DNA of 64,000 nucleotides from CAVSXS01 sp963767715. Lineage in GTDB: Bacteria; Chloroflexota; Ktedonobacteria; Ktedonobacterales; Ktedonobacteraceae. The stretch covers positions 62,001 to 126,000 of the forward strand of contig CAVYFA010000016.1 in assembly GCA_963767715.1 (NCBI GenBank), in the 5' to 3' direction. Below, piece after piece: positions 26,365 through 34,536 of the stretch (positions are counted from its first letter, which is position 1; the number at the start of each line of letters is the position of its first letter). Under the pieces are notes generated by a model that saw only the letters and a program-made list of their open reading frames with translations, did no database searches and was not told the DNA's origin. Position numbers and translations under genes: made by a program.

Positions 26365-26847
26365 TTACCTCCCCGTCTCGGGTAGAGGCATAAAGACAAA
26401 CGGTTCTTCTTGCGACGCAATCACCTGCAACAGGTCTCGCAGCCCCTGGCGCGCCCCATCGCGCTGCTCACCGCTCATGGTAGTATCCGCATCGAACTCG
26501 TCCTGATCTAAGACGAGCGGTGTGCCCTGCAGGTCAACCCATACATCGAGCAACAAATCGATCTGCTCGATGCGCTTATCGAAGATCATGGCCGGCTGCG
26601 CGACATTGCAGTACCAGCCCCTGCGCTGCCCACCGGTTGAGACGATATCGAAGATGTTGTACCAGCGATCGGCAAAATAGTATTCGGTAAAGTGGTCTCC
26701 TGGCTCGAAACGGGTATAGCCGAGATCTTTTGGCGGGTGCCTCCAAAATGCAGAAATGACGACGCCATTTGATAGCCGCCTGACGATCTCGCCCGTATAC
26801 TGAATTTTTGGCTCGCCGTGCGGGTTTAGTTTGACTACTGTGACCAT
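26365..26847 (-). CDS. DUF402 domain protein
   Basis: A 160-aa protein with the DUF402 (FomD-like) fold: HFTEYYFADRWYNIFDI, GWYCNVAQPAMI, and the acidic metal-binding region IDLLLDVWVDLQG followed by VLDQDEFD. FomD removes CMP from a phosphonate intermediate, and some relatives are nucleoside diphosphate phosphatases or have no known function. The acidic residues for two metals appear to be present. The start ATG 26847 has no strong ribosome-binding site. No phosphonate genes lie nearby. Confidence 0.8.
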   Translation of the reverse strand: MVTVVKLNPHGEPKIQYTGEIVRRLSNGVVISAFWRHPPKDLGYTRFEPGDHFTEYYFADRWYNIFDIVSTGGQRRGWYCNVAQPAMIFDKRIEQIDLLLDVWVDLQGTPLVLDQDEFDADTTMSGEQRDGARQGLRDLLQVIASQEEPFVFMPLPETGR

Positions 26848-27268
26848 GCTCTGCCTTCCGCTCCAGGACGCCGGAGAACAGTGTACAATATACGAACCTG
26901 ATATGCAAATTTAGCGTGGTGTGCCGGTGTACGGCCTGGTATTCATGCGATACTGTGTCCGCTATGCCGGGCCTGGCCGTCGGGCGCACAATGGTCGCGC
27001 TGCTCGAAGCCTGTTAAGCAGGCGGACGGCCCCGTCGTTCTCCCGATCGTTACCGGCACGCATTGGCTGCGTTTTACTACGTAGACACGTTGGATGGAGA
27101 GCGTATTGCATCACGTCGTCGGGGGGAAAGATGATGCACCGTCACCAGACCCATCTCCACACCATCCACAGCGACGATACATGACGCTTTAGAGGCGGCT
27201 CCGACGAGAACCCCCACGCCCATACAATCGTGTAGGTGACTGGCATTTCTGGAAAGGAAAGCACTATA
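26848..27268. other. intergenic region without a recognisable gene
   Basis: About 420 bases between two divergent genes. Short open frames exist but lack ribosome-binding sites and family similarity. No clear promoter or repeat was seen. Confidence 0.5.
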
Positions 27269-27889
27269 GTGAAGGCTCAGCACTGGGTTCTAGTGACGAC
27301 CGTGCTTGTGTTTGGCTTGCTCGCAGGCGCTACTGACAGTTGCGTCTCCGCTTCTCAGCCAGCAGCGCAAACGGCCCCGACGGTGACGAATAAGCTCCTT
27401 GAGCGCCCAGTACTCGGCGCGGCTGACTCGACGTTTGTCAGCACCTATGGCAAACCTGTGGCGCACACCACCACATCGGGCGGAGCCACTGAAGAAACAT
27501 TCGCGATTGGGAATAAAACGGTCAAGGAGTTTGACGTCTACCTTGAGTCTACCGGCCCAAGCCTTGTCTATGGGATAACGATCACCGCTCCTGTGGAGCG
27601 GCCCTGGCATATAGCGGAGGGAATGGCGCTCTGTAATTCGTTCCTGCCGAGCGATACCATTTTTGGGAAACCGCGAATTATCACGAACTCAGATGGCGTG
27701 CAATACTACTATCGTGAGGGAACTAGCGCGGCTCTGGCTACGTCCGTTGATCCGTCAGACTTTTTTGACGGGGGAAACCACCAACTCGTCAAACCAGGGA
27801 CGGTCAGCGCTTCATACTACTATGCGGATGCTCAAGGCTTTACCATTAGCCTCTGTACGCTTTCATTTGGCACCACTGCTGATGAATAG
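27269..27889 (+). CDS. secreted hypothetical protein
   Basis: A 206-aa protein with a Sec signal peptide (VKAQHWVLVTTVLVFGLLAG) and an extracellular domain that I cannot assign. It has two pairs of cysteines spread over the chain and a Ser/Thr-rich linker. The start is GTG at 27269 with GGAAAGGAAA at 7 bases, which places the signal peptide at the very N-terminus. There is no lipobox. It stands alone. Confidence 0.65.
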   Translation: MKAQHWVLVTTVLVFGLLAGATDSCVSASQPAAQTAPTVTNKLLERPVLGAADSTFVSTYGKPVAHTTTSGGATEETFAIGNKTVKEFDVYLESTGPSLVYGITITAPVERPWHIAEGMALCNSFLPSDTIFGKPRIITNSDGVQYYYREGTSAALATSVDPSDFFDGGNHQLVKPGTVSASYYYADAQGFTISLCTLSFGTTADE

Positions 27890-27950
27890 GCGAGACGCTA
27901 GCCGGGTCGTGGCCGAGATGCGTTCATCGCGTATGCGCAGGGTCAGTGCT

Positions 27951-28136
27951 CTAGTGCATTTGCCCTTTACGGCGTTGCTCTAAAAACTTCTCGTAGTCTT
28001 CACGCCTGATACGATATTGCCCGATTAAATCAAATGCTGGCAACTTCCCATCCCTAATCCAACGCCTGACCGTATCTTGACTTACCCTGAGTTGTTTAGC
28101 GATTTCTTCAACGGTAAGGTAAACATCGTCTTGCAT
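27951..28136 (-). CDS. excisionase-type HTH DNA-binding protein
   Basis: A 61-aa protein that is entirely a MerR/excisionase-like winged HTH: YLTVEEIAKQLRVSQDTVRR, then WIRDGKLPAF and the wing. ATG 28136 has GGAGAG at 6 bases. Such small proteins act in excision of mobile elements or as accessory regulators. It points toward a candidate small RNA and an HNH gene on the other strand, and a tRNA-Ser lies 1 kb away, so it may be part of an old integrated element. No integrase was found. Confidence 0.8.
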   Translation of the reverse strand: MQDDVYLTVEEIAKQLRVSQDTVRRWIRDGKLPAFDLIGQYRIRREDYEKFLEQRRKGQMH

Positions 28137-28222
28137 CGTTCGCTCTCCAAGAGGGTTGTTTTTAAGCCAGTATAGCAGAACAGTCAAGTTAGTGGCGGCT
28201 TACACTTAATGCATGATATGCC

Positions 28223-28251
28223 TTGATATTTCATGCAAGATATGTTATCTT
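28223..28251 (+). promoter_or_regulatory. promoter for candidate RNA / HNH gene
   Basis: TTGATA (28223-28228) and TATCTT (28246-28251) are separated by 17 bases. Confidence 0.5.
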
Positions 28252-28257
28252 ACTTAT

Positions 28258-28363
28258 AAGCGTGTAATATGGGTGATCGTCCCCTACTCCGTTCAAGAGG
28301 GATAATCTAGCATGGCAATCTAGATGCAACCTGCTCGCATTGCGACCACGGGCAGCGTTTTTT
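28258..28363 (+). ncRNA. candidate small RNA or terminated leader upstream of the HNH gene
   Basis: The predicted promoter is followed by about 105 bases containing a small C-rich/G-rich hairpin, an ATCTAG/CTAGAT hairpin, and a terminator (CTGCTCG at 28331-28337 with CGGGCAG at 28349-28355, then CGTTTTTT). The HNH start lies 84 bases further on. It could be an independent RNA or a leader whose terminator must be passed to express the HNH gene. Confidence 0.4.
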
Positions 28364-28446
28364 ATGCAGAGTTATCAAGATGGCGTTCCGTGGGGCTTGC
28401 ATTGCGATAAACTTGCACCGGGTACTTTATTAAATGTGAGGCTGCT

Positions 28447-28920
28447 ATGCCCTTTAAAGACCCAAATAGAGCTCGGGAATATCAGAAAGAATACCAGGCT
28501 CGTTGGCACCAGGATCACCGGACAGAGAGGCTGGCTGAAGTAGCCCGTCGAAAATCCGAAGTGTACTGGTATATTCAGGATATCAAGAATACCTGGGCCT
28601 GTGAAGACTGCGGGGTGCGGCATCCAGCAGTGCTACAGTTCCACCACAGAAATAAGGAGGAGAAGGTATTCAGCATTTCGGACGCGGCACGGAAAAAAAT
28701 CAGCCTAGAGACGCTCAAAAAGGAGATCAGCAAGTGCATCGTCCTGTGCGCCAACTGCCACTTGATACGGCATTGGCGAGAGCGTCACCAGACTAGCTCG
28801 CTCGCTACGCAACTAGAGCAAGCCGAGCGGGAGTTGACCTGGACTCCACAAGAGCAGGAAACCTATGAAAAGGTGTTCGGGGCAAGCAGCGATCCGAACC
28901 AGGAGTATCATGAGTACTAG
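28447..28920 (+). CDS. HNH-type zinc-finger endonuclease-like protein
   Basis: A 157-aa protein with a basic N-terminus (MPFKDPNRAREYQKEYQ) and a zinc-binding HNH-like core: CEDCGVRHPAVLQFHHRN supplies the first Cys pair and the His pair, CIVLCANCHLIRHW the second Cys pair and the last His. The order Cys-Cys/His-His/Cys-Cys-His is that of phage and mobile-element HNH endonucleases. GTGAGG is 5 bases before the ATG. It lies behind a candidate small RNA. Its target and whether it cuts DNA are unknown. Confidence 0.78.
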   Translation: MPFKDPNRAREYQKEYQARWHQDHRTERLAEVARRKSEVYWYIQDIKNTWACEDCGVRHPAVLQFHHRNKEEKVFSISDAARKKISLETLKKEISKCIVLCANCHLIRHWRERHQTSSLATQLEQAERELTWTPQEQETYEKVFGASSDPNQEYHEY

Positions 28921-29116
28921 GAATACTGTGGGGTTGATCCTCGAAACCGCATATAGGGGAGGAACCGCTGTCGCCTCTCCTTTTTTGCCTTCGGCTGCCC
29001 ATCATTCCTACGAATTTGACGCATGGAGCGGTGAAATGCTATACTGCTCTTGCGGCTGTGATAGGCGCTATTGCGGCTGTGCTTGTGAGTTCTCACAGGA
29101 ATATAGCGAGGACTGA
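28910..29116 (+). CDS. possible small cysteine-rich protein
   Basis: A 68-aa frame that starts inside the last codons of the HNH gene, with AGGAG 4-5 bases before its ATG, so it may be translated by coupling. The C-terminus is dense in cysteine (YCSCGCDRRYCGCACEFS), which suggests metal binding. No family is recognised. It ends 10 bases before tRNA-Ser. Evidence for expression is only the ribosome-binding site and the coupling. Confidence 0.35.
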   Translation: MSTRNTVGLILETAYRGGTAVASPFLPSAAHHSYEFDAWSGEMLYCSCGCDRRYCGCACEFSQEYSED

Positions 29117-29126
29117 AGCGGCGTGA

Positions 29127-29213
29127 GGAGGGATGGCAGAGTGGTCGAATGCGGCTGTCTTGAAAACAGTTAGGTGAATAGCCTCGGGGGTTCGAATCCC
29201 TCTCCCTCCGCCA
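29127..29213 (+). tRNA. tRNA-Ser (anticodon TGA)
   Basis: A class II tRNA with a long variable arm. The acceptor stem GGAGGGA pairs with TCCCTCC; discriminator G and CCA are encoded. Anticodon loop CTTGAAA carries TGA. The T arm GGGGG-TTCGAAT-CCCTC is clear. Confidence 0.95.
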
Positions 29214-29271
29214 GGGCAAGGAAGCCCGCTATGTCGAAGCTCTTTACTGGTCATTCCTTCTGTGATTGATC

Positions 29272-29380
29272 GGAGAGATACTTACGGGGGTGTGTATCTC
29301 CACGTTTCGGTGGCTGTGACAACGGAGTCACACGGGAGCACGCAGGTACGGTATGTACGAGTGTCTATTTATACGTACCT
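29272..29380 (+). promoter_or_regulatory. multi-hairpin leader before the DUF4388 gene
   Basis: Four successive stems are visible: GAGATAC/GTATCTC (29275-29300), CCAC/GTGG (29300-29313), TGTGAC/GTCACA (29315-29332) and AGGTACG/CGTACCT (29344-29380, extended inward by three pairs across a bulge). No terminator follows. It may be a structured 5' leader of the DUF4388 gene or a separate RNA. No known riboswitch consensus was recognised. Confidence 0.4.
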
Positions 29381-29506
29381 TCGCCTTCCACTTGCCGCCG
29401 GGATGCTGTTACAACGTTTCGTAGTGGACTCTTGCGCGGGCATAGGATGCCGTAACGCGTTCTATCAGCAAGCGTTGAGAGCCGTTTTTGGACGGACGGT
29501 GTTGTA

Positions 29507-30715
29507 GTGTCATTCATAGGTACGTTAGATCAGTTTGACCTGTCTATTATTTTACAGAAGATCGAGGAATATCGGAAAACAGGATTGCTCATCGCCAAGC
29601 AGGGTGAAACAGCCGTGGAACTCTTTGTCCGGCAGGGGCAGTTGATTTGTATCGGCCCCCTCAAACCAGGAATCTCACTCGGCGAGCGGTTGGTACAGGT
29701 GGGAGAACTTTCGCGAGAGGCCTGCCAATCCGTTGAGAGTTCGCTCGGTGAACTGCGCTTTAGTGAAAATGACGCGGCTCGCGCCTTCGTCCGTGCCGGG
29801 TGCGTCAATCAGGAGGGCCTGATACGCTGGGCTTTAGCGGAGGCATCGCAGGTGCTGGATGCTGTCCTCGCCTGGGAAGACGGCGAACTCTATTTTCAGG
29901 AGGATCAATTGCCTCCCGCGCATCGTCTGCCGGTCCCGCTCTCGGTGGCATCGTTGTTACCCGCCGCGTCTGCTGCCATTTCAGAGCCTTCCGAGCTTTT
30001 CACTACGTCCGCTTTTCTTTCTACTTATCCCCTGGAGACCGATACCGGGCCCTTTGACAGGGGAGAACGCAATACGGATGAATTGTCTCACGATACAGTC
30101 TCGGCATTCCAGTCACATCAGCGGGTGACGGACCCTATTCCACCCGTTCGTGTCCGTTCATCTTATATTCAGCCGAATATGGTGCTGGTGCCCGCCGACC
30201 TCTCTGCTTACCGGGAAAGCAATCCGCAGGTAGTGCTTACACCTGAGCAATGGCAGCTCTTTACGCGCGCAAATGGTGAGACCACGCTGTTCATGGCCGC
30301 TCAGGAGCTGGGTATGGCTCCCGAGCAGGTGTGCCGGGCCGCCGCGGAATTACAGTCGCTCGGTCTTGTGGCAATTTTTGTGCAGGGCGCTCCTATCGCC
30401 GTTTTTGATTCTGTCCAGAACATGGGAGATAATGCGGGAATAGTCGGTTATTATGGTCTCAAGCGGGACGATGCCCTGGCAGCATATGCACAGAACGGCG
30501 CTGTAATTGCCTCTGCTCATAGCTATGCAATGGCCTTCAGTTCGATGAGGCAGCCTGTCGAAACCCAGTCGCAGTGGGGTAATGGCGGCAATGGGGCGAG
30601 GTTCCAGCTTGGCAGTGGCTGGGTCGTTTCACCTGCATCACCACAGTTCAACCAGCACGCCCGCAAGGATGACGAGCCGTCGGAACATAACAAGGTATTC
30701 GCCAATGCGAGCTAG
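29507..30715 (+). CDS. DUF4388 (PATAN-type) regulatory protein
   Basis: A 402-aa cytoplasmic protein. The N-terminal DUF4388 domain (SFIGTLDQFDLSIILQKIEE; GLLIAKQGETAVELFVRQGQ) is typical of signalling proteins in myxobacteria, cyanobacteria and Chloroflexota. A later region (LTPEQWQLFTRANGETTLFM, about 240-300) looks like the winged-helix domain often paired with DUF4388 (NGxxT..ELA). The C-terminal 100 residues are low complexity. The start is GTG 29507 with a weak ribosome-binding site. It is followed 43 bases later by an NtrC-type regulator, so the two may act together. Confidence 0.75.
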   Translation: MSFIGTLDQFDLSIILQKIEEYRKTGLLIAKQGETAVELFVRQGQLICIGPLKPGISLGERLVQVGELSREACQSVESSLGELRFSENDAARAFVRAGCVNQEGLIRWALAEASQVLDAVLAWEDGELYFQEDQLPPAHRLPVPLSVASLLPAASAAISEPSELFTTSAFLSTYPLETDTGPFDRGERNTDELSHDTVSAFQSHQRVTDPIPPVRVRSSYIQPNMVLVPADLSAYRESNPQVVLTPEQWQLFTRANGETTLFMAAQELGMAPEQVCRAAAELQSLGLVAIFVQGAPIAVFDSVQNMGDNAGIVGYYGLKRDDALAAYAQNGAVIASAHSYAMAFSSMRQPVETQSQWGNGGNGARFQLGSGWVVSPASPQFNQHARKDDEPSEHNKVFANAS

Positions 30716-30758
30716 CGGCTCGTCAAAATGCCAGTGATGAAAGAACAGGGGATATGTC

Positions 30759-31814
30759 GTGATGGGTTGGAATGCGTCTCCTTATGTGGAGTCATCAGAA
30801 TCATCAGTATCCACGCTGGTCGAAGAACAACTTGCACTAACGGGCATGGTGATAGGAAGTAGCCGTGCGATGTTAGAGGTGGCCAGCCAGGTGCGACAGG
30901 TAGCAGCCTATCCTGGCACAACTGTGCTTCTGCAAGGCGAAAGCGGTACGGGCAAAGACGTGGTCGCCCACGCCATCCACGCGTTGAGCAAGCGCGCTCC
31001 CTACCCCTTCGTTGATATCAACTGCGCTGCACTGCCCGATACACTGCTCGAAACCGAACTATTTGGGGTGGAGGCTGGCGCCTTCACCGATGCCAAATAT
31101 TCACGCGATGGCTATTTACTGAGAGCCGATGGCGGTACGCTGTTTCTGGATGAAATCGGTTCAATGCCGATGCACTTGCAGGCCAAACTGCTGCGCTTTC
31201 TCGAAACACGCCGTTTCCGCCGTGTGGGCAGCACAAAAGAGGTGCAGGTCGATCTGCGCATCGTCTCCGCCACCAACATCGACCTTGCACATGCCGTTGC
31301 ACGCCGGACTTTTCGCGACGACCTCTACTACCGGCTCAAGGTCATCACTATTCGCCTGCCACCGCTGCGCGACCGGCCGGAAGATATCGAACCGCTGGCA
31401 TCCCATTTCTTGCGCCAGTTCGCCTCAGAGGACGGCAAACCACTGCGTATCAATGATGCAGCCCTGCAACTGCTGCTGCGCTATGCCTGGCCAGGCAACG
31501 TGCGTGAGCTTCGCAGCGTCATCCAGCGTGGCCTTATTCTGTGCAATGGCGAAGAGATCGCCCCAGAGCACCTCCCACGAGAGATACGAGACGCGAGTAC
31601 GGCGAGCAGCGCGGCGCGCCAGCTCGACGAGCTACAGGAACAAATCCACCTGCCGCCGGCGGGCCTCGATCTCCCGGCCTTCCTCAACGGCATCGAGCGC
31701 CGCCTGGTACGGGAGGCACTGGAGCAGAGCGGCGGCAACCAGGTGCGGGCGGCCGCTCTGCTGGGCATGACGCGCGATCAGTTGCGCTACCGGCTCAGTC
31801 ATTTCAAGCATTGA
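30759..31814 (+). CDS. NtrC-type AAA+ regulator with GAFTDA variant loop
   Basis: A 351-aa protein of the sigma-54 activator type without a receiver domain. A 30-residue N-terminus precedes the AAA+ domain: Walker A GESGTGKDVVAHAI, Walker B GGTLFLDEIGSM, L1 loop AGAFTDAKYS, sensor I SATNIDL, arginine fingers RTFRDDLYYRL, sensor II WPGNVREL. A Fis-type HTH (NQVRAAALLGMTRDQLRYRL) ends it. The sigma-54 contact motif GAFTGA reads GAFTDA, a natural variant seen in some members. Many Chloroflexota are thought to lack rpoN, so sigma-54 dependence is uncertain. Tandem starts GTG 30759/ATG 30762. Confidence 0.88.
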   Translation: MMGWNASPYVESSESSVSTLVEEQLALTGMVIGSSRAMLEVASQVRQVAAYPGTTVLLQGESGTGKDVVAHAIHALSKRAPYPFVDINCAALPDTLLETELFGVEAGAFTDAKYSRDGYLLRADGGTLFLDEIGSMPMHLQAKLLRFLETRRFRRVGSTKEVQVDLRIVSATNIDLAHAVARRTFRDDLYYRLKVITIRLPPLRDRPEDIEPLASHFLRQFASEDGKPLRINDAALQLLLRYAWPGNVRELRSVIQRGLILCNGEEIAPEHLPREIRDASTASSAARQLDELQEQIHLPPAGLDLPAFLNGIERRLVREALEQSGGNQVRAAALLGMTRDQLRYRLSHFKH

Positions 31815-31828
31815 TGCCGGCTATCTCT

Positions 31829-33049
31829 TCACACTTCCGGCCATTCCAGCATCATCGCCTGCGCTGGCTCGCCAGGGCGAATCACTGTCCCACCCTCCGG
31901 CACGATGATGAAGGCGTTGGCATCCAGCAGTGAGGTCAAAATGTTGGAGCCTTGATTGCCGGTTGTGCGTGCGACGTAGCGACCATTGAGCCGTTCGACA
32001 TGCGCGCGCACGTAGTGGCGGCGCTGGACCCGCTCCCCGACGCCATCCTCGACGACCACCTCGATCACGGGTCGCTGCAGCCGAGTATGCCCCAGCATCT
32101 TGCGAATCACCGGTCGCCCGAACAGTTCGAAGGTTACTGCCGCCGAGACCGGGTTGCCGGGCAGCCCCAGCAGGGGTATAGTGCCGATATGCCCGAAGGC
32201 GACAGGTTTGCCGGGCCGCATATTGATGCGCCAGAAATTGATCGCGCCCTGTTCCGCCATGATGTTCTTTACCAGGTCGAAGTCGCCCACCGAAACACCG
32301 CCGGTCGTGATAATCAGGTCGGACTGCATGGCCTCGCCGAACTTCTCGCGCAGGCTCTCCACCGTATCGCGCGCTATTCCCAGGCGGAGTGCCTGCGCGC
32401 CGCTGCGCCGCACCGCTGCTTCGAGCAGGTAGCTGTTGCTGTTGCGTATCTTCCCTGGCTGCAGGGGCTGATCGATATCGATGACTTCGTCGCCCGTTCC
32501 CAGGATGGCGACGCGGGGGCGGCGCACCACCTGCACACTCGCCCGGCCCAGTGTGGCCAGCATGCCGATTTCCCATGGGCCGATCTCCATGCCGTGTCGC
32601 AGGATAGTCTGGCCACGCCGCATGTCCTCTCCGGCGGGGCGGATATTGTTCCCCGGGGCGACCGGCTCAAGAATCTCCACCCACTCGCTCTCAGGCCCAT
32701 CCGCGCGAGTGAGTTCCACCTGAATCACACTATCGGCTCCCGAGGGCACCGGCGCGCCCGTCATAATGCGCATAGCGGTGCCCTCCATAACGGCGGATTC
32801 CGCGACATAACCCGCCGCAACACTCCCCGTTATGTGCAGGCGCGCGGGCTGCCCCTGGCGCGATCGGCTATCTGAGCTTCGCAGCGCATACCCATCCATC
32901 GCGGAATTGGCGAACGGCGGCATATCCTCCTGCGCGACCACGGCCTCTGCCAGCACGAGGCCGAGCGATTCCGCCAGTGGCACCTGTGTAACCTCAAGCG
33001 GCTGTATCTCCGCAAGCATACGCGCAAGAGCCTCTTCAACACTTAGCAT
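31829..33049 (-). CDS. moeA: molybdopterin molybdenumtransferase
   Basis: Inserts molybdate into adenylated molybdopterin to make Mo cofactor. The 406-aa protein has the full MoeA layout: N-terminal domains I-II (LAEAVVAQEDMPPFANSAMDGYA-type block; MRIMTGAPVPSGADSVIQVE), the MogA-like domain III (ILGTGDEVI; TTGGVSVGDFDLV; PGKPVAFG; LPGNPVSA) and the C-terminal beta-barrel domain IV. ATG 33049 with AAGGAGA at 6 bases is chosen over the frame from 33271, which runs through tRNA-Glu. No other Mo-cofactor gene lies in the window. Confidence 0.93.
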   Translation of the reverse strand: MLSVEEALARMLAEIQPLEVTQVPLAESLGLVLAEAVVAQEDMPPFANSAMDGYALRSSDSRSRQGQPARLHITGSVAAGYVAESAVMEGTAMRIMTGAPVPSGADSVIQVELTRADGPESEWVEILEPVAPGNNIRPAGEDMRRGQTILRHGMEIGPWEIGMLATLGRASVQVVRRPRVAILGTGDEVIDIDQPLQPGKIRNSNSYLLEAAVRRSGAQALRLGIARDTVESLREKFGEAMQSDLIITTGGVSVGDFDLVKNIMAEQGAINFWRINMRPGKPVAFGHIGTIPLLGLPGNPVSAAVTFELFGRPVIRKMLGHTRLQRPVIEVVVEDGVGERVQRRHYVRAHVERLNGRYVARTTGNQGSNILTSLLDANAFIIVPEGGTVIRPGEPAQAMMLEWPEV

Positions 33050-33160
33050 GTTGTATCTCCTTCGACGCTTAACAAAATTTATCTGTCCAACACTATTATC
33101 GCATCTCGTTGGATTGTTCAGACACTCTTGAAGCGTAATCGGATCTGGTGATAAGAGCAG

Positions 33161-33202
33161 AAAAGCCCGGCACACCAAATAATTCGGGTGTACCAGGCTT
33201 TT
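33161..33202 (-). terminator. terminator after tRNA-Glu
   Basis: AAAAGCCCGGCACACC and GGTGTACCAGGCTTTT pair at 14 of 16 positions around a 10-base loop. On the minus strand it ends in CTTTT, about 10 bases after the tRNA 3' end. Confidence 0.7.
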
Positions 33203-33211
33203 CTTAAATAG

Positions 33212-33285
33212 TACCTCGTACGGGAGTCGAACCCGTGATCTCCGCCTTGAAAGGGCGGCGTCCTGGACCACTAGACGAACGAGGC
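33212..33285 (-). tRNA. tRNA-Glu (anticodon TTC)
   Basis: On the minus strand the acceptor GCCTCGT pairs with ACGAGGT (first pair G-U), discriminator A. Anticodon stem CCGCC/GGCGG encloses CTTTCAA. T arm ACGGG-TTCGACT-CCCGT. CCA is not encoded. Confidence 0.95.
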
Positions 33286-33317
33286 ATGTCTAGAGCTACT
33301 CTAGTAGCGGCGCCATG

Positions 33318-33347
33318 ATTGTACTCTATGACGATACGCTTTGTCAA
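33318..33347 (-). promoter_or_regulatory. promoter of tRNA-Glu
   Basis: On the minus strand TTGACA (33342-33347) and TACAAT (33318-33323) with 18 bases between, about 30 bases before the tRNA. Its -35 box overlaps that of the opposite promoter. Confidence 0.7.
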
Positions 33348-33368
33348 GCAAAAAGAGTATGGTACAAT
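33341..33368 (+). promoter_or_regulatory. promoter of the DUF929 gene
   Basis: TTGTCA (33341-33346) and TACAAT (33363-33368) with 16 bases between, ending about 57 bases before the coding start. Confidence 0.6.
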
Positions 33369-33425
33369 ACGGGCAAACAAAACGAAGAATTGCATCGACA
33401 TGTGGAATTAGTAAGGACAGGGACT

Positions 33426-34529
33426 ATGGCTAAACAAAAACAATCGACTGCCTCTGCGGCGAAGCGTCGTGAGCAGCAACGACAGCAGCGCCAGAACCGG
33501 CTGGGGGGGGCGCAGGCAAAGGCAGCGGTGACAACACCCCGTCCGGCGGCTCCGACTCGGAACCAACGCAAACGGCAACGCAGGGGCTGGAATCAGCGAT
33601 ATATGATCGGGATCGTGGTGGGGCTGATCGCCGTGATTATCGCGGTATTTGTGGTGATCTCGAACCTGCAATCCAACCAGAATCAGGCTGCGCAAACACC
33701 CACGCTTGCCAGCTCACAGGTATTCAACGCGGTCACGCACGTTGACGCGAGCGTACTAAATTCAGTCGGTACAGACAGCGTGCAGAATAATTTTCAGATC
33801 GTGAAAAGCTCAGGCTCTACTCCGGTAACACCGCTTGTCGGCCCAACCGGCAAGCCGGAGTTGCTGTACATTGGCGCGGAATACTGCCCGTATTGCGCGG
33901 AAGAGCGCTGGTCCATGGTAGTTGCGCTCAGCCGCTTCGGGACATTCAGCCAGTTGTACCAGACGACCTCTTCCAGTTCAGATGTCTATCCGAACTCTCC
34001 CACGTTCACCTTTCTTTCCAGCCAGTATAAAAAGCCGCTCTATACCAGCCAGTATATCGACTTTGTCCCGGTAGAAACGTTAGGGAATGTGCAGAACAGC
34101 GACGGCAGCTATCCGACGCTGCAAAAGCTCACCAGCGCGCAGCAGCAGATTTTCAGCGTGTATGACGCTCCTCCGTATACCACCAGCACTGGCAGTATCC
34201 CATTTCTCGATGTCGGGAACAAGTTTGTCTCCATCGGTCTGGGTTACTCTTCGCAGGACATTTCGGGTATGCAGTGGTCGGATATAGCGAATGACCTGTC
34301 GAGCGGAAGTTCAACTGTCAGCCAGCATATTCTCGGCGCGGCCAACTACCTCACGGCGGCTCTCTGCATCGAGACAAAACAGCAGCCGTCCAGTGTCTGT
34401 AGTACCGCTACCATCCAGAAAATCGAGGCGACGTTGAATAAGGGGGCTGCCATAAGCAGCGGAAGCCAGGGGCCGCAGGTAGCCTCCGTGGGGTCGCCGG
34501 AGGCTGTTTTGCGAAGAACCATCCTATAG
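33426..34529 (+). CDS. membrane-anchored DUF929 protein with CxxC thioredoxin-like motif
   Basis: A 367-aa protein. The first 60 residues are strongly basic and Gln-rich, followed by one membrane helix (YMIGIVVGLIAVIIAVFVVI, about 60-80), so the rest is probably outside. The DUF929 domain contains LLYIGAEYCPYCAEERWSM, where CPYC is placed like a thioredoxin active site. More cysteines sit near the end (LCIE..VCST). A role in extracytoplasmic disulfide chemistry is inferred. ATG 33426 is preceded by GGACAGGGA. It has its own promoter and terminator. Confidence 0.82.
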   Translation: MAKQKQSTASAAKRREQQRQQRQNRLGGAQAKAAVTTPRPAAPTRNQRKRQRRGWNQRYMIGIVVGLIAVIIAVFVVISNLQSNQNQAAQTPTLASSQVFNAVTHVDASVLNSVGTDSVQNNFQIVKSSGSTPVTPLVGPTGKPELLYIGAEYCPYCAEERWSMVVALSRFGTFSQLYQTTSSSSDVYPNSPTFTFLSSQYKKPLYTSQYIDFVPVETLGNVQNSDGSYPTLQKLTSAQQQIFSVYDAPPYTTSTGSIPFLDVGNKFVSIGLGYSSQDISGMQWSDIANDLSSGSSTVSQHILGAANYLTAALCIETKQQPSSVCSTATIQKIEATLNKGAAISSGSQGPQVASVGSPEAVLRRTIL

Positions 34530-34536
34530 TCAAATG

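Noticed and set aside
27951..29213. Integrative element inserted at tRNA-Ser
   Set aside because: An excisionase-like and an HNH protein near a tRNA are suggestive, but no integrase and no direct repeat of the tRNA 3' end was found.
29262..29507. An 81-codon frame before the DUF4388 gene
   Set aside because: No ribosome-binding site and it coincides with strong hairpins, so a structured RNA leader is more plausible than a protein.
31952..32875. A 307-codon plus-strand frame
   Set aside because: Antisense of moeA, which is clearly conserved.
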